Of a stretch of DNA of 64,000 nt, positions 10,097 to 20,118 are shown in pieces; within the stretch, counting starts at the first letter, position 1; every line of letters starts with the position of its first letter. Made by a program: the position numbers and the translations under genes. The DNA lies in NCBI RefSeq assembly GCF_003573545.1, contig NZ_QWET01000006.1, forward strand, positions 274,052 through 338,051, given 5' to 3'. This DNA comes from Mariniphaga sediminis. GTDB taxonomy: Bacteria > Bacteroidota > Bacteroidia > Bacteroidales > Prolixibacteraceae. The notes beneath the pieces are model-generated. The model made no database searches. It saw nothing but the letters and a program-made list of their open reading frames with translations, and was not told where the DNA came from.

Positions 10097-10294
10097 AAAT
10101 TTTATAGTCATATCAGGAAAATCATAACATTAAAAAAGCAACTCAACTCTACTGATATAATTTGTCTGGCTTTATCCCAATCGATACTTATTTTTTTCTA
10201 AAAAGCTTTTGTATACTTCTGAATCGCAGGAATACTTTATATCATAATACGCAAAAGTAAAAGACTTGCATTGCTTGGACAAAACACACCCTCA

Positions 10295-11707
10295 CTATAA
10301 ACACTTACTCAAAACCCGAAGACCTTTTTCCAAATTTTCTTTTGATAAAGAAGCATATCCTAAACGGATTCCAGATATTGATTCATTGAAACTAAACCGT
10401 TCAGGAGTATAAAAACCCACTAAATTAGAATGAGCCATTTTTTTGACCTGATACAAATCAACCTCCATTTTCGGTTTTAGCCAAAATGCCAACCCTCCAT
10501 CAGGCCTTTTATACGTTATTTTATCTTTTAAATAGGTATCCAAAAGAGAGGCAAAATAATCTTTCTTTTCACTATAAAAACCAAGCATTCTTTTACGATG
10601 TCTGCGAATATCTCCTGAATCGATTAATTCCAATATAGATTGCTCCATAATATTATCGCCTTGAATATCTATAATCTTCCGTAACTCCCCTACTTTCTTT
10701 ACAAATGATACTGTACTATAAATGTATCCAATACGAATAGCAGGAGCTATTAATTTACTTAACGTTCCTATATATACATAATTATTTATACCGTCATGCG
10801 CAGAAACAGGCATAACGGGGCGCTGCCCAAAATGATACTCATTGTCGTAATCATCCTCGATAATTGTAAAGCCATATTTATTTGAAAGTTCGATTAATTT
10901 TAATCTCCTTTCCAAACTGAGTGTAACCGTTGTTGGATATTGATGATGAGGTGTTATATATACGGCTTTTACCAAATGCTTTTTAAGAATATTCTCTATA
11001 TATTCTGTACAAATACCTTTGTCATCCACAGGGACAGGAACCAAATTAGCTCCCGCATGCCTGAAAGCGTCCCAGGCAGGCCTAAATCCCGGATTCTCAA
11101 CCATAACAATATCACCTTTTTCCAAAAAGGAATGAGCTGTTAAAAACAACGCCATTTGGCTACCCCTTGTAATACAAATTTGATAGGCAGTAGTACTCAT
11201 ACCTCTATTGAAATTGAGCATTTTAGAAATAGCTTCTCTAAAATTAATATCGCCAAACTCACTGGCAAGATTCATCACTTGCCATTTAGCCTTTTTACTG
11301 AATATTCTACGATGCGCCCTTGAAAGTTCATTCACAGGAGCACATGTTGTGTCTGGCAAACCATCATCGAAAAAAATTAAATCATTTCTGAAAATTTCTG
11401 TCGTTTGTATCCGTTGCTCACCTTTTGCTTTTACAGGCTTTTTAATGGGCAAATTCATTGAAACAAAAGTCCCTTTTCGTTCAGATGAACTTAACCAACC
11501 TTCGGCCAAAAGAATATCAAATGCTTTTACAACAGTATTACGGTTTACCTTCAGCTCTATCGATAATTGGCGAGTGCCCGGGAGTGCTTCGCCTGCCTTC
11601 AAAACTCCATTTTTAATATACAGAATAATTTTATCTGCTATTTGAATATAAATGGCTTGAGTACCATTTCTGTCAATTTTCAACTGCATCAACCAAGGTC
11701 GTAACAT
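10295..11707 (-). CDS. MocR/PdxR-type regulator: GntR winged helix fused to class I aminotransferase domain
   Basis: A 470-residue transcriptional regulator that uses pyridoxal phosphate as ligand. The N-terminal GntR-type DNA-binding domain spans about 10-82 (LPGTRQLSIELKVNRNTVVK). A linker leads to an aminotransferase-like domain from about 110 to the end. The PLP-binding lysine is in GTLSK (Lys318), with IIEDDYDNEY (283-291) supplying the cofactor-contacting Asp and Tyr, so PLP binding looks intact. It is divergent from a pyridoxamine-oxidase-like gene (11800-12279) across 92 bp, with an inverted repeat between them, a classic arrangement for MocR control of B6-related genes. Regulation of the neighbour and of itself is inferred. 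Confidence 0.92.
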   Translation of the reverse strand: MLRPWLMQLKIDRNGTQAIYIQIADKIILYIKNGVLKAGEALPGTRQLSIELKVNRNTVVKAFDILLAEGWLSSSERKGTFVSMNLPIKKPVKAKGEQRIQTTEIFRNDLIFFDDGLPDTTCAPVNELSRAHRRIFSKKAKWQVMNLASEFGDINFREAISKMLNFNRGMSTTAYQICITRGSQMALFLTAHSFLEKGDIVMVENPGFRPAWDAFRHAGANLVPVPVDDKGICTEYIENILKKHLVKAVYITPHHQYPTTVTLSLERRLKLIELSNKYGFTIIEDDYDNEYHFGQRPVMPVSAHDGINNYVYIGTLSKLIAPAIRIGYIYSTVSFVKKVGELRKIIDIQGDNIMEQSILELIDSGDIRRHRKRMLGFYSEKKDYFASLLDTYLKDKITYKRPDGGLAFWLKPKMEVDLYQVKKMAHSNLVGFYTPERFSFNESISGIRLGYASLSKENLEKGLRVLSKCL

Positions 11708-11708
11708 C

Positions 11709-11769
11709 TGGACTATCTAATTAAATAAAAACTGAACTGCAAATATAGTCCAATCATTCTCTACTTTCG
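11709..11769. promoter_or_regulatory. Divergent promoter and operator region of the MocR/FMN-protein pair
   Basis: TGGACTAT at 11709-11716 and ATAGTCCA at 11745-11752 form a perfect 8-bp inverted repeat 28 bp apart. The minus strand carries TATATTTG at 11740-11747 (an exact TAnnTTTG), overlapping one arm, for the regulator. The plus strand carries TACTTTCG at 11762-11769 for the FMN-protein gene. Binding of MocR to the repeat would cover the regulator's own -7 box. Confidence 0.6.
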
Positions 11770-11799
11770 CCTCACATTTATAAACTAAAATATACAGCC

Positions 11800-12279
11800 A
11801 TGCAAGGACGAATGAAAAAACATCAATTAAACAGTACAGAAATAAAACAATTATTATGGACTGAAAAAGTAGGTAGACTAGCGACATTAAATTCAGATGG
11901 TTTCCCGTATGTTGTTCCGGTACATTTTGCGTTTTATAATGACAAAATTTATATACATGGATTACCCAAAGGACAAAAAGTTGAAAATCTAAAATCGAAT
12001 CCGCATGTTTGTTTTGAAGTTGATCATATGTCCGGACTCATTATGCATGAAGACCCTTGTCATGTGAATACAGCATACCAAAGTGTGGTTATTATGGGCC
12101 TGGCAAAACTAATTGAAGAAGAAAAAGAAATAATTTTAAATCAGATAGTCAATAAATATACCCCAACATTATCAGGGAAAAAACTTCCTGCCAAAATGAT
12201 AAACGTAACCTCTGTCATTGAAATTAAAATAAAAGAATGTACCGGGAAATATTATGAAAAAACAGGAGCTGTCTCTTAA
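11800..12279 (+). CDS. Pyridoxamine 5'-phosphate oxidase-like FMN-binding split-barrel protein
   Basis: A 159-residue cytosolic flavoprotein of the PNPOx-like superfamily. The motif run RLATLNSDGFPYVVPVHFA (about 26-44), then HGLPKGQKVENLKSNPHVCFEVD (about 56-78), matches the small split-barrel group often annotated as pyridoxamine oxidase-like or nitroimidazole-resistance-like. Whether it oxidises B6 vitamers is unknown, but the divergent PLP-sensing MocR gene supports a role in B6 or amine metabolism. The start is ATG at 11800, about 24 bp after the predicted transcription start; a second in-frame Met is at codon 5. Hairpins follow the stop. Confidence 0.85.
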   Translation: MQGRMKKHQLNSTEIKQLLWTEKVGRLATLNSDGFPYVVPVHFAFYNDKIYIHGLPKGQKVENLKSNPHVCFEVDHMSGLIMHEDPCHVNTAYQSVVIMGLAKLIEEEKEIILNQIVNKYTPTLSGKKLPAKMINVTSVIEIKIKECTGKYYEKTGAVS

Positions 12280-12365
12280 AAAAGAATCAAATTCTCACCA
12301 GGTGCAATTCCTTCGAATTTACCCCTGAAATATCAACTAAATACCCGCTTTTAAGCTCCGAAAAG

Positions 12366-12405
12366 GTAGAATGGGCAAACGATCAAATAATGTTTGCCCG
12401 TATCT
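12366..12405 (+). terminator. Hairpin downstream of the FMN-protein gene
   Basis: GGGCAAAC (12373-12380) pairs with GTTTGCCC (12392-12399), and the flanking GTAGA/TCTAC extends the stem across a small internal loop. It is followed by ATTTTC. It probably ends the 11800-12279 transcript. Confidence 0.6.
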
Positions 12406-12461
12406 ACATTTTCAAACCACAACTAAGTAAAATTGTGTGGCTGAGGTATATTTCCAAAATA

Positions 12462-12495
12462 AAAAGCCTGCAAATCACGCGACTTACAGGCTTTT
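12462..12495. terminator. Bidirectional terminator between convergent genes
   Basis: AAAAGCCTG (12462-12470) and CAGGCTTTT (12487-12495) form a perfect 9-bp stem with A and T runs on both sides. It lies between the plus-strand FMN-protein gene and the minus-strand DUF5009 gene. A C/G-rich stretch (GGGG...CCCC...GGGG) follows at about 12495-12533. Confidence 0.65.
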
Positions 12496-12553
12496 GGGGC
12501 TCTTAAAATCCCCTTCTGTTGGGGTAATGTTTTACAAATAATTGACGCGGCCG

Positions 12554-13666
12554 CTAAATTTTAATAAATATGCGTTTCCGGTACAAAATCCAGCCGATGC
12601 CCCAGCACACAGAACAAAATAACAACGAGAACAACAACGAACCGCCATAATCACCGGCCATGGGTTGAAACCAATTTGTAAATATCCAACCTTTCAAACT
12701 TATTATCTCAGCGGATGCTGGAAGGGGAATTTTTATATGCTTTAATGTGTTTGAAAGAAATTCGGCAAAAACATATAAAAACAGGGGGTTCATACCAAAA
12801 ACCCGAAACGGTGCTATCCAGTTTTTGTATTCCCTGATATCAATTACCCACAGCAGTATCCCAAGCAGAAGCATTGCCAAACCGGAAGAATAAACAACAT
12901 ACGAACTGGTCCAAAGGGGTTTATTAATCGGAAAGGCCACATCCCATATTCTTCCCAAGATGATTCCTGCAATACCAAAAATCATCAGTTTTTTAACCGC
13001 GCTCAACTTGTTTTCAGATAAGTCAATCCACCTTCCGGCAATATATCCCAGTAACACGTTAGCTACAGAAGGCAAAGTCGACAGCAAACCTGTCTGGTCG
13101 AATATGGCTCCTCTGAACTTCCGCAAGTGATTTGCCCCCAAAACAAATGCATCAAATTTTCCAACAAAATTACCTTCAAGTGAAAATGGATCATCACCGC
13201 CGAAAATCGCCAGGATAGCCCAATACCCCAACAAAATTATGGCTGTGGCTAATCTTAAATTGGTGTAGCTTAACCCGAGAACGATAAATGATGCCACACC
13301 ATAGGCCAGGGCAATCCTGTTCATAACTCCCATAATCCGAAGGTGACTAAAGTCCAGGCTAAAAGAAGCGTAAATACTTATGGAAATACCTATTAAAAAG
13401 ATAATTACTATTCGCCTCACTATTTTTGCAATCACTTGTTTTGTTAGTACGCTACCGTATTTTTTAAATGAATACCACATCGCCGAGCCCATAATAAACA
13501 GGAAAAACGGGAAAACAAGGTCCGTAGGTGTACATCCGTGCCATGGTGAATGTCCCAAAGGGGTATATACATGCTTCCAACTTCCCGGGTTGTTTACAAT
13601 TATCATAAGGGCGATTGTTAATCCCCGAAATACGTCAAGAGCTACTAATCGTTTCGGATTCTTCAT
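12554..13666 (-). CDS. DUF5009/HGSNAT-like multi-pass membrane acyltransferase
   Basis: A 370-residue integral membrane protein with about ten predicted spans. The N-terminus RLVALDVFRGLTIALMIIVN and the segment CTPTDLVFPFFLFIMG (about 45-60) are hallmarks of the heparan-alpha-glucosaminide N-acetyltransferase-like (NagX/DUF5009) family; the conserved His in the GHSPWHGC loop is present. Family role: transfer of an acetyl group from cytosolic acetyl-CoA across the membrane to an amino sugar. It is the last gene of the minus-strand locus that starts at 27183, about 105 bp after the M14 gene, hinting that the locus handles an amino sugar or glycoprotein. That last step is inference. Confidence 0.85.
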   Translation of the reverse strand: MKNPKRLVALDVFRGLTIALMIIVNNPGSWKHVYTPLGHSPWHGCTPTDLVFPFFLFIMGSAMWYSFKKYGSVLTKQVIAKIVRRIVIIFLIGISISIYASFSLDFSHLRIMGVMNRIALAYGVASFIVLGLSYTNLRLATAIILLGYWAILAIFGGDDPFSLEGNFVGKFDAFVLGANHLRKFRGAIFDQTGLLSTLPSVANVLLGYIAGRWIDLSENKLSAVKKLMIFGIAGIILGRIWDVAFPINKPLWTSSYVVYSSGLAMLLLGILLWVIDIREYKNWIAPFRVFGMNPLFLYVFAEFLSNTLKHIKIPLPASAEIISLKGWIFTNWFQPMAGDYGGSLLFSLLFCSVCWGIGWILYRKRIFIKI

Positions 13667-13770
13667 ACTATTTACATCGTTACTTTTTAACCGTAAATCA
13701 TGGAATACGAACCATATTCCAACGTGGTAATTTTTATTTTAACCTGGCTGACTGTTTTATGAGGTAGATT

Positions 13771-14931
13771 CTACTTTTTCCACAACAATCTTTCTTCTAA
13801 AATGTAATCCACCATTTCATCATACAACAATAATTGTATATCCAGAATGTCTTCGTAAGTGACAAATGGCTCAGGAATCTTATCTGAAATGGTCCCGTCA
13901 TTGCATTCGTATGCAAAAGCCATGGTACCGGAAATATTGTGCAACGCACATACTAAATTGAAGCTTGTTCTCGGTGGAAATTTTTCATCTTCTATTTTAG
14001 GTTTCCGAAGCAGGTTGTCGGGTGTAAATGATACATTTTCTTTTTTATACCTGTTATTTAAACGCTGCTCTAAGTCGTAAACCCTCTCTTTCATATACCT
14101 GGCAGTATACGCCGGATTGTAAATGGCAGGAGGTGTTTCGTGCGAATGGAGCGTAACAGCCATATCCGGAGCTTCGGTACGCGTAATTTCCAGGATTGCT
14201 TTTGTTTCCTCTGCCATCGGATGGAAAAATTCATCGTGCATAATATTGATTCCATCGTCATTAAAATAAGCTCCAAGAATGCCCACATCTCCTTTCATGG
14301 GGTGATTCGACTTTGCCCCGGGCCATCCCCACATGGAGCCGTCTTTGCGGGTTCCCTGCCCGTATTTTGTTACCATATCTTCATGCAACCCCAAAAAACT
14401 ATCGTACGGGCACCTCTTTCGCCCATCAGGATTGGCACACGGAATTATAATCACCCTGCATTTCTGCAGCTTATTTCTTAAAGAACTCCAGTCTTTGCCA
14501 CGGTAATCTTTTCCGGTTTCCATAATATGAACCAGGTTGACCAACCCAACTATCCCTTCCACTTCCTGCCCATGAACCGGACCGATAATGAAAATAACCG
14601 GTTTGGTGTCCTCGCCTTTTTCTGCATAATAGGCCGGGTTCCAGGCAGCAACAGCTGAATTGTAATTTGCCTGTGATTTAAAATCGTCCTTTTCGCCATA
14701 GTAAACAGCATAAACAGGAAATCCCCCCGGGGATGTGGCTATTGTTTCTACTTTCCCATGCTTTACAAGTTTCAACTCGTCTTCAATATCAGATAACCCG
14801 GATTTAAAAAATTCCGGAAGGTCAGTATTATTGGGAGGATCGCCCGCATCGATTGGTATCTGGGAATAGGAATTTATGAATGAAAATAAACTGATTAAAA
14901 TGGTTCCAAAATAAAAAAGTACTGCTTTCAT
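13771..14931 (-). CDS. Secreted M14-family zinc carboxypeptidase-like protein
   Basis: A 386-residue exported peptidase. Signal peptide about 1-24. Zinc ligands in the M14 pattern are visible: VHGQEVEG with His120 and Glu123, then VTLHSHETPP with a His at 262 or 264. CANPDGRKR near 165-173 is the usual substrate-binding stretch, and Glu342 in AYECNDG is a candidate catalytic base. The gene lies 39 bp after a beta-propeller lipoprotein gene, inside a SusCD locus, so it may trim peptides from a glycopeptide substrate. Substrate specificity is unknown. Confidence 0.85.
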   Translation of the reverse strand: MKAVLFYFGTILISLFSFINSYSQIPIDAGDPPNNTDLPEFFKSGLSDIEDELKLVKHGKVETIATSPGGFPVYAVYYGEKDDFKSQANYNSAVAAWNPAYYAEKGEDTKPVIFIIGPVHGQEVEGIVGLVNLVHIMETGKDYRGKDWSSLRNKLQKCRVIIIPCANPDGRKRCPYDSFLGLHEDMVTKYGQGTRKDGSMWGWPGAKSNHPMKGDVGILGAYFNDDGINIMHDEFFHPMAEETKAILEITRTEAPDMAVTLHSHETPPAIYNPAYTARYMKERVYDLEQRLNNRYKKENVSFTPDNLLRKPKIEDEKFPPRTSFNLVCALHNISGTMAFAYECNDGTISDKIPEPFVTYEDILDIQLLLYDEMVDYILEERLLWKK

Positions 14932-14970
14932 AGTATGAATATTTAAAATGATTAATGCACTGTTAAAAAA

Positions 14971-17430
14971 TTACTCTTTTCGATAACCAAATTCCGGTGA
15001 AATAATATCCCCGAAAGCTTGCTCATCTCCAAAAGCAGGTCCATACCACACCCCACCTCCGAATGTTACGATAAATATCTTCTCCGGATTTCGTGGATCC
15101 ATATCCACCCTTTTGCCCCATTTGAAATTGTATCCGTTGATGCGTTCCCAGGTTTCACCCCTGTCGGTTGAGCGGTACGCGGAGCTGTTAAAACCACAGG
15201 CATAATAAACTTTAGTACGATGGTCGTAGGTTATGTCGTGAATGTGTTGGTCTTTTTGCAAAACCGGCTTCCAAGTTTCCCCTTCATCTTTTGAAAGAAA
15301 TATCCCGCCGCCCATATCAGGGTTAAACCGGCCACCGGTACTCCTACCCCACGCAGACAATAGCAGGCAGGCAGGATCTTCCGGATCAATCACTAAACTG
15401 GTTGGCCCGTTTGTTCCTGAAGGCAGATGTATTGGGTTCCAGGATTCGGCATGGTCATCGGATCGGTAAATTGCCCCGTCTCCCTTAGTACCAATGCTAC
15501 CATCGTCACTTCGCCTGCTTTGGATAAGAAACAATACACCATCTTCCCTCCGGACAATCCTCCAGGCGAATGGCTCTTCATTTTTTAAGCCTCTATTTTT
15601 CAGTTGCCAGTTGATACCTCCGTCGGTCGATTTATAAACCCCTTTGCCAAAAGCACAGGAATACAATGTCCGGGACTCTTTATTGCTCGTTGGGTCGATT
15701 AGAATATGTGTAATGGCCGCCTCTCCGATATCGGCGCTAACCGGGCTCCAGCTTTTTCCTCCATCAACGGTCATCACCACCCCTCCTGTAAACCTGGCAA
15801 TTCCATCCCTTCGCCACATTTTGGGGCGGGGCAGATCGTGCGTGCCACTCATTGCAGCCCAGGCTTTTCCCGGTACATCGGGGTCAAAAGTCAGCCAGTA
15901 TGTGCTGTTTTGCCAGTTGCGGGGGATGCCGTTATTTTTTGTACCACTTGACCAGCTTTCCCCTCCGTCGTTGCTTACCATCAGGCCAATGTCAGTATTT
16001 GCAAGAAAAATGTGGTTCGTGTCAAAAGGATCAAATACCACAGCATAACCGGTATTCACTTCCAGCCCTCGTGATATCCAGCCGCCACCAGGCTTTTTTT
16101 GGGTGTACACCTGTTCCCATGTTTCCCCCCTGTTCGTTGTTTTGACCGTTCGGCCAAAGTCAGTGGCATAAGCCACATCCGGATTGGATGCCGATACGCC
16201 AATGGAAAAAGGATTTTCTCCCCATGTGGGCCCGAAACGTTCATTCAACCATCCTCCCCTAAAATTAGCGGAAGGAATATTTCCATTACCGGTTATTTGG
16301 TCTTTCCACGAAAGTTCCCAGGTAAGTCCGTAATCTTTACTCACTGCCACGCCCAGGCAGTTGGTATCGTTAGCTGTTTTCATGTTGGCGTAGGAGACAT
16401 ATACGACCTCCGGATGTTGTGCGCTGGTTGCGATACTCCTCCATTCCGGGAAATCATTCTTTCCATCTTGAAATGCGACCAAACCACCCTGCCGGTTTTC
16501 CCAACTTTCGCCTCCGTTTTCAGTATAGAAAATACCTGATTTACACCCCTTCGCATTAAAGTATCCTTTTCCTGAAATGGCATAAATGATAAACCTCTTT
16601 TTAAGCCGGTCGGCTCCCCCGGCAAATTCTGTAAACATGTCAACACCATCCGGTCCGCTATTCGTTTTCCAGGTGTTGTTTTTTCTCACCTTTATAAAAT
16701 TCTTTCCGGCGATATAGATCGTACGGTTTTCTTTCGGCGTAAACGGATCGATATAAATATTTTTTGCTTCCCCCTCCAGTGCAGTTGATTTTGACCAGCT
16801 TTCTCCACCATTGTCTGAAATAAAAAAGCCCGATAATTCATCCACTGTGATAACGGCATACAGCTTTTTTGAGTCTTCCGGATCAACTGCGAATGCGTAA
16901 ACCTTCCGATATGTACTGTCGCTGGTAACTACAGTTTCCCCGGCATGGTCCCCTTTGGAAACGACACCGGTAATTTCACCGGGAGGCGGATATAGTACAC
17001 TCCAGGTATTTCCGCGGTCGGTGCTTTTGAACAAGGCAATGGAGTTAGCATAAACGGTATTAGGATCAATCGGGTCGAACACATAAAAATTTACGAACCC
17101 ACGAAGGTTGAACCTGTGCCAGGATTCCCCTCCATTGTATGTTACAAACGACCCGGTCATGTCGCAACTTACAAAAGCATATTCCGGATCTTTCGGGCTA
17201 ACAGTGGGATGAAACATGGCGCCACCACCGCCCGCACCAACAAATCCCCATGCCTCATTTCTTCCGTTGGAGTTCACAGGCTTACTTTCCTTTGTTGATG
17301 AAGTACAACCATAAATGATGGCCATTGCAACAATGAATACCCCAATCAAAACACAAGTTCTCCCAACCGGATGCTGTTTGGGTTCCGGTTTTATCGCGTA
17401 ATCCATAAGCATATTTTCAGTTCCTACCAT
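14971..17430 (-). CDS. Asp-box (BNR/sortilin-like) beta-propeller lipoprotein, second of a tandem pair
   Basis: About 820 residues with a membrane-anchor/lipobox segment ending IIYGC near residue 40-50. Many Asp-box repeats are visible (DNGGESW, NRGETW, TDGGINW, TDRGETW), spread over the whole length, indicating one or two seven-bladed propellers of the GH74/sialidase/VPS10 type. The early AGGGGAMFHPTVSPKDP motif resembles the start of GH74 enzymes. Start choice: this ATG overlaps the upstream stop (ATGGTAG). ATGs at 17454, 17412 and 17406 are possible, 17412 having AGGAA about 9 bp upstream. It is a paralogue of its upstream neighbour. Whether it is an enzyme or a binder is not known. Confidence 0.82.
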   Translation of the reverse strand: MVGTENMLMDYAIKPEPKQHPVGRTCVLIGVFIVAMAIIYGCTSSTKESKPVNSNGRNEAWGFVGAGGGGAMFHPTVSPKDPEYAFVSCDMTGSFVTYNGGESWHRFNLRGFVNFYVFDPIDPNTVYANSIALFKSTDRGNTWSVLYPPPGEITGVVSKGDHAGETVVTSDSTYRKVYAFAVDPEDSKKLYAVITVDELSGFFISDNGGESWSKSTALEGEAKNIYIDPFTPKENRTIYIAGKNFIKVRKNNTWKTNSGPDGVDMFTEFAGGADRLKKRFIIYAISGKGYFNAKGCKSGIFYTENGGESWENRQGGLVAFQDGKNDFPEWRSIATSAQHPEVVYVSYANMKTANDTNCLGVAVSKDYGLTWELSWKDQITGNGNIPSANFRGGWLNERFGPTWGENPFSIGVSASNPDVAYATDFGRTVKTTNRGETWEQVYTQKKPGGGWISRGLEVNTGYAVVFDPFDTNHIFLANTDIGLMVSNDGGESWSSGTKNNGIPRNWQNSTYWLTFDPDVPGKAWAAMSGTHDLPRPKMWRRDGIARFTGGVVMTVDGGKSWSPVSADIGEAAITHILIDPTSNKESRTLYSCAFGKGVYKSTDGGINWQLKNRGLKNEEPFAWRIVRREDGVLFLIQSRRSDDGSIGTKGDGAIYRSDDHAESWNPIHLPSGTNGPTSLVIDPEDPACLLLSAWGRSTGGRFNPDMGGGIFLSKDEGETWKPVLQKDQHIHDITYDHRTKVYYACGFNSSAYRSTDRGETWERINGYNFKWGKRVDMDPRNPEKIFIVTFGGGVWYGPAFGDEQAFGDIISPEFGYRKE

Positions 17431-19835
17431 TCTTTTTCCGGTATTCCGTGCCAAACGCTTGAACCGAAGGTGGTGATATATATTTTCTCCGGTTCGTTTT
17501 GGTCAACTATAATTCTGTGCCCCCAATGAAAATCGTAATCTTTTATTTTCTCCCAGCTTTTCCCATAATCGTCACTACGCCAGGCTGCGTTATTAAATGT
17601 GCAGCAATAAATTCTTCCGGGATGATAAGGGTCAGTTGTTACATCATACACATATTGGTTTTTATCAAATAGGGAAGTCCAGGTTTCCCCTCCGTCTTCT
17701 GACACAAAAACTCCTCCCTGCATATTGATCACTTCATTCCCTCCGGTCTCCTCTGCAATATCTCCTCCAACCAGGTCGCTCAGTTGAATATCGGCCCAAC
17801 ACCCCAGATAAATCCGTTTTGGATTCTGCGGATCACAGGCAACTCCATTAGGAAAAATGGGGTCTTCGGCAACATCAAGCTTTTTCCAGCTTTCTGCTTT
17901 ATTGTTTGACTTGTATATTGCCCCGGAATAATATCCCCGTCCTTTTACACCATCGGTATGTTTGGGCGTAGGACTTACCGTCAGGAACAAGCTTCCGTCG
18001 GGCGCCATGGTGAGTTCAAAAGCACAGGTGCTGCCATCAATACCTGTGTTTTTAAGTTCCCAAGACTTGCCATCATCAACTGATTTATATACTCCTTTGT
18101 TATATACAGCTGCGTAGATTGTCCGGTTATTGGGCGCCGATCCCTGGTCAAGTACCATTGAAGTTACAGGCGAGTCAAACCCCATTCCTTCATTGACCGG
18201 CCTCCAGGTCTTTCCACCATCAAGAGACAAGCATATACCTCCTTTTGCTGACTCTTTCCAATGCGGATTACGTGTCATTTTACCACGGGGAAAATCGTGC
18301 ATCCCGGACCAGCCCGACCATATCTTATCTTTTATATCGGGATCGAATACAACCCAATAGCAGGTGTTACTCCATTCAACAGGCACTCCTTCGACTGATC
18401 GGCTCCAGCTTTTTCCACCATTAAATGAATGGTGGTATCCAATATCGGTGTAACTAATAGCTATATGACTGCTATCAAACGGATCAAAATGAACACCAAA
18501 TGAAGTAGTTACATCCATTCCTCTGCTCGTGAACGTTCCATCAGGTTGTTTCTCGCTGTATATTTCAGCCCAGTTTTGCCCTCCGTCGGTAGTTTTCATT
18601 GTCCGGTACCAGTCAGTAACAATAGCCGTTTGCCCGTCGTACGGTGCAACCCCCACATCCAACAAACGGATATATTCGCCTCCAAACGCATTTTCCACCC
18701 AGGCATCTTTTAAGTTTGAAATTCCGATGCCGTCTTTTACTCCATATTGCCCGGAGCCTCCCCCACCTTTCCAGACCCATTCCCAGGTTTTACCGGTATC
18801 ATTTGTTTTCAATACACCATACCAGTATGCCATTGTTCCGTCCTCTTTTTTTTCCTGATAGCGATTGCATACAAGGTAGGCATGCCGGGCATCAAACTCA
18901 GCACATGAAATCATTGAATAGCTTGGCATTAACCCGGATTTATCGTTGGTAACAATTGAATCTGTTAACCGGTTCCAGGGAATTCCAAAATCGTTGGAAA
19001 ACCAGACTTCGGTATATCCAAACTCTCCCTGTATCGGTTTATTTTGATTGTGGTGCAATGCATAAAATATTTCCTTGCCGTTGCTTTGTTCGATTCCTGC
19101 GGCAAAGGAGAATGCCGGTGTCATTTCTTTTGGAAGTTTCTTTTCTATAAATGTATTTGAGGATTTATCGAAAATACAGATTGAATGTGACGTAAAAATA
19201 TAAACGTCATTCTTTAACCCGGTTTTATTGGTATAAATAAAATCAATTTGTTGATTAAGATCTTTTTTGTGCCACGATTTGCCTGAATTTGAGGAATAAT
19301 AAAAAAACGATCCCATACTAAAATAGATTGCTCCTGCAATTTCCGGATCTACACAAATAGTCTTTATCCTTTTAAATTCAGCACCGTATAATGATTTTTC
19401 GTTTGTTTTTACCTGGTAATTTGCATGGTCGCCGATGTACTCTTCCCGAATAACATCTTCCTTTGAAGGGAAGATTTGTTCCCAGTTTTTTCCCCCATCA
19501 GCAGAGTATTTTAAAACATTCGAGCCGATATAAATCTTATTGGCATCCTTTGGGTCAAAGGCATAGGCTGTTGCTCCATTGGGCACATTGATTTGTTGAT
19601 ACGAAGCCCCTCCGTTTTTAGTAAGGTAGGAACCTGTCATGTCGCAACGTACCATAAAATTATCAGGGGAATGATATGAAAAAGTTGGGATAAATGTTGA
19701 GCCTCCTCCGCCAGGGCCTAATTTTTCCCAATTCACGGGTTGTTCAGCGACTTCCTTTTTTGTAGTATGACAGCCAACCAGCAAAATCGCCATGCACAAA
19801 AGGTTTATTCCTCTATTCCAAATGCAATAGGTCAT
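17424..19835 (-). CDS. Asp-box (BNR/sortilin-like) beta-propeller lipoprotein, first of a tandem pair
   Basis: An 803-residue exported lipoprotein with lipobox LLVGC (Cys22). Asp-box repeats recur throughout (KNGGASYQ, ADGGKNWEQ, NSGKSWHK, TDGGQNWAE, VDDGKSWEL, EDGGETWTS), and GPGGGGSTFIPTFSYHSPDNFMV near 41-63 corresponds to the equivalent region of its downstream copy. The two genes overlap by a few bases, so they are probably translationally coupled. They follow SusD after 283 bp. Family members include GH74 glucanases and sialidase-fold lectins. I cannot assign catalysis from the sequence. Confidence 0.85.
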   Translation of the reverse strand: MTYCIWNRGINLLCMAILLVGCHTTKKEVAEQPVNWEKLGPGGGGSTFIPTFSYHSPDNFMVRCDMTGSYLTKNGGASYQQINVPNGATAYAFDPKDANKIYIGSNVLKYSADGGKNWEQIFPSKEDVIREEYIGDHANYQVKTNEKSLYGAEFKRIKTICVDPEIAGAIYFSMGSFFYYSSNSGKSWHKKDLNQQIDFIYTNKTGLKNDVYIFTSHSICIFDKSSNTFIEKKLPKEMTPAFSFAAGIEQSNGKEIFYALHHNQNKPIQGEFGYTEVWFSNDFGIPWNRLTDSIVTNDKSGLMPSYSMISCAEFDARHAYLVCNRYQEKKEDGTMAYWYGVLKTNDTGKTWEWVWKGGGGSGQYGVKDGIGISNLKDAWVENAFGGEYIRLLDVGVAPYDGQTAIVTDWYRTMKTTDGGQNWAEIYSEKQPDGTFTSRGMDVTTSFGVHFDPFDSSHIAISYTDIGYHHSFNGGKSWSRSVEGVPVEWSNTCYWVVFDPDIKDKIWSGWSGMHDFPRGKMTRNPHWKESAKGGICLSLDGGKTWRPVNEGMGFDSPVTSMVLDQGSAPNNRTIYAAVYNKGVYKSVDDGKSWELKNTGIDGSTCAFELTMAPDGSLFLTVSPTPKHTDGVKGRGYYSGAIYKSNNKAESWKKLDVAEDPIFPNGVACDPQNPKRIYLGCWADIQLSDLVGGDIAEETGGNEVINMQGGVFVSEDGGETWTSLFDKNQYVYDVTTDPYHPGRIYCCTFNNAAWRSDDYGKSWEKIKDYDFHWGHRIIVDQNEPEKIYITTFGSSVWHGIPEKEW

Positions 19836-20118
19836 GGGTTTAAATTCGTTATTTATTATTTTGAATCAGGCGTTTAAGTACTGCTGTTACATTCATTATC
19901 AGCTACCGGGATATAGTACAGCCCGAAGGAACAAACAGGGCATTCTGTTTGATTCTTTCTTTGCATTACTGAACTCTGTCGCTCGTTTCCACCCAAAATG
20001 GAATTGAGTATGTTAAACCTCAGCAACGCTTAAAAATATCAAACAGAAATACCCTATATCCTGTTAAACTAAAATCAAAGCAGTAATTATGTCATTAAAA
20101 ATTACAACCATCAAATTT

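Noticed and set aside
15644..16539. Long plus-strand frames opposite the Asp-box lipoproteins
   Set aside because: Mirror frames of repeat-rich genes; no start context or homology.
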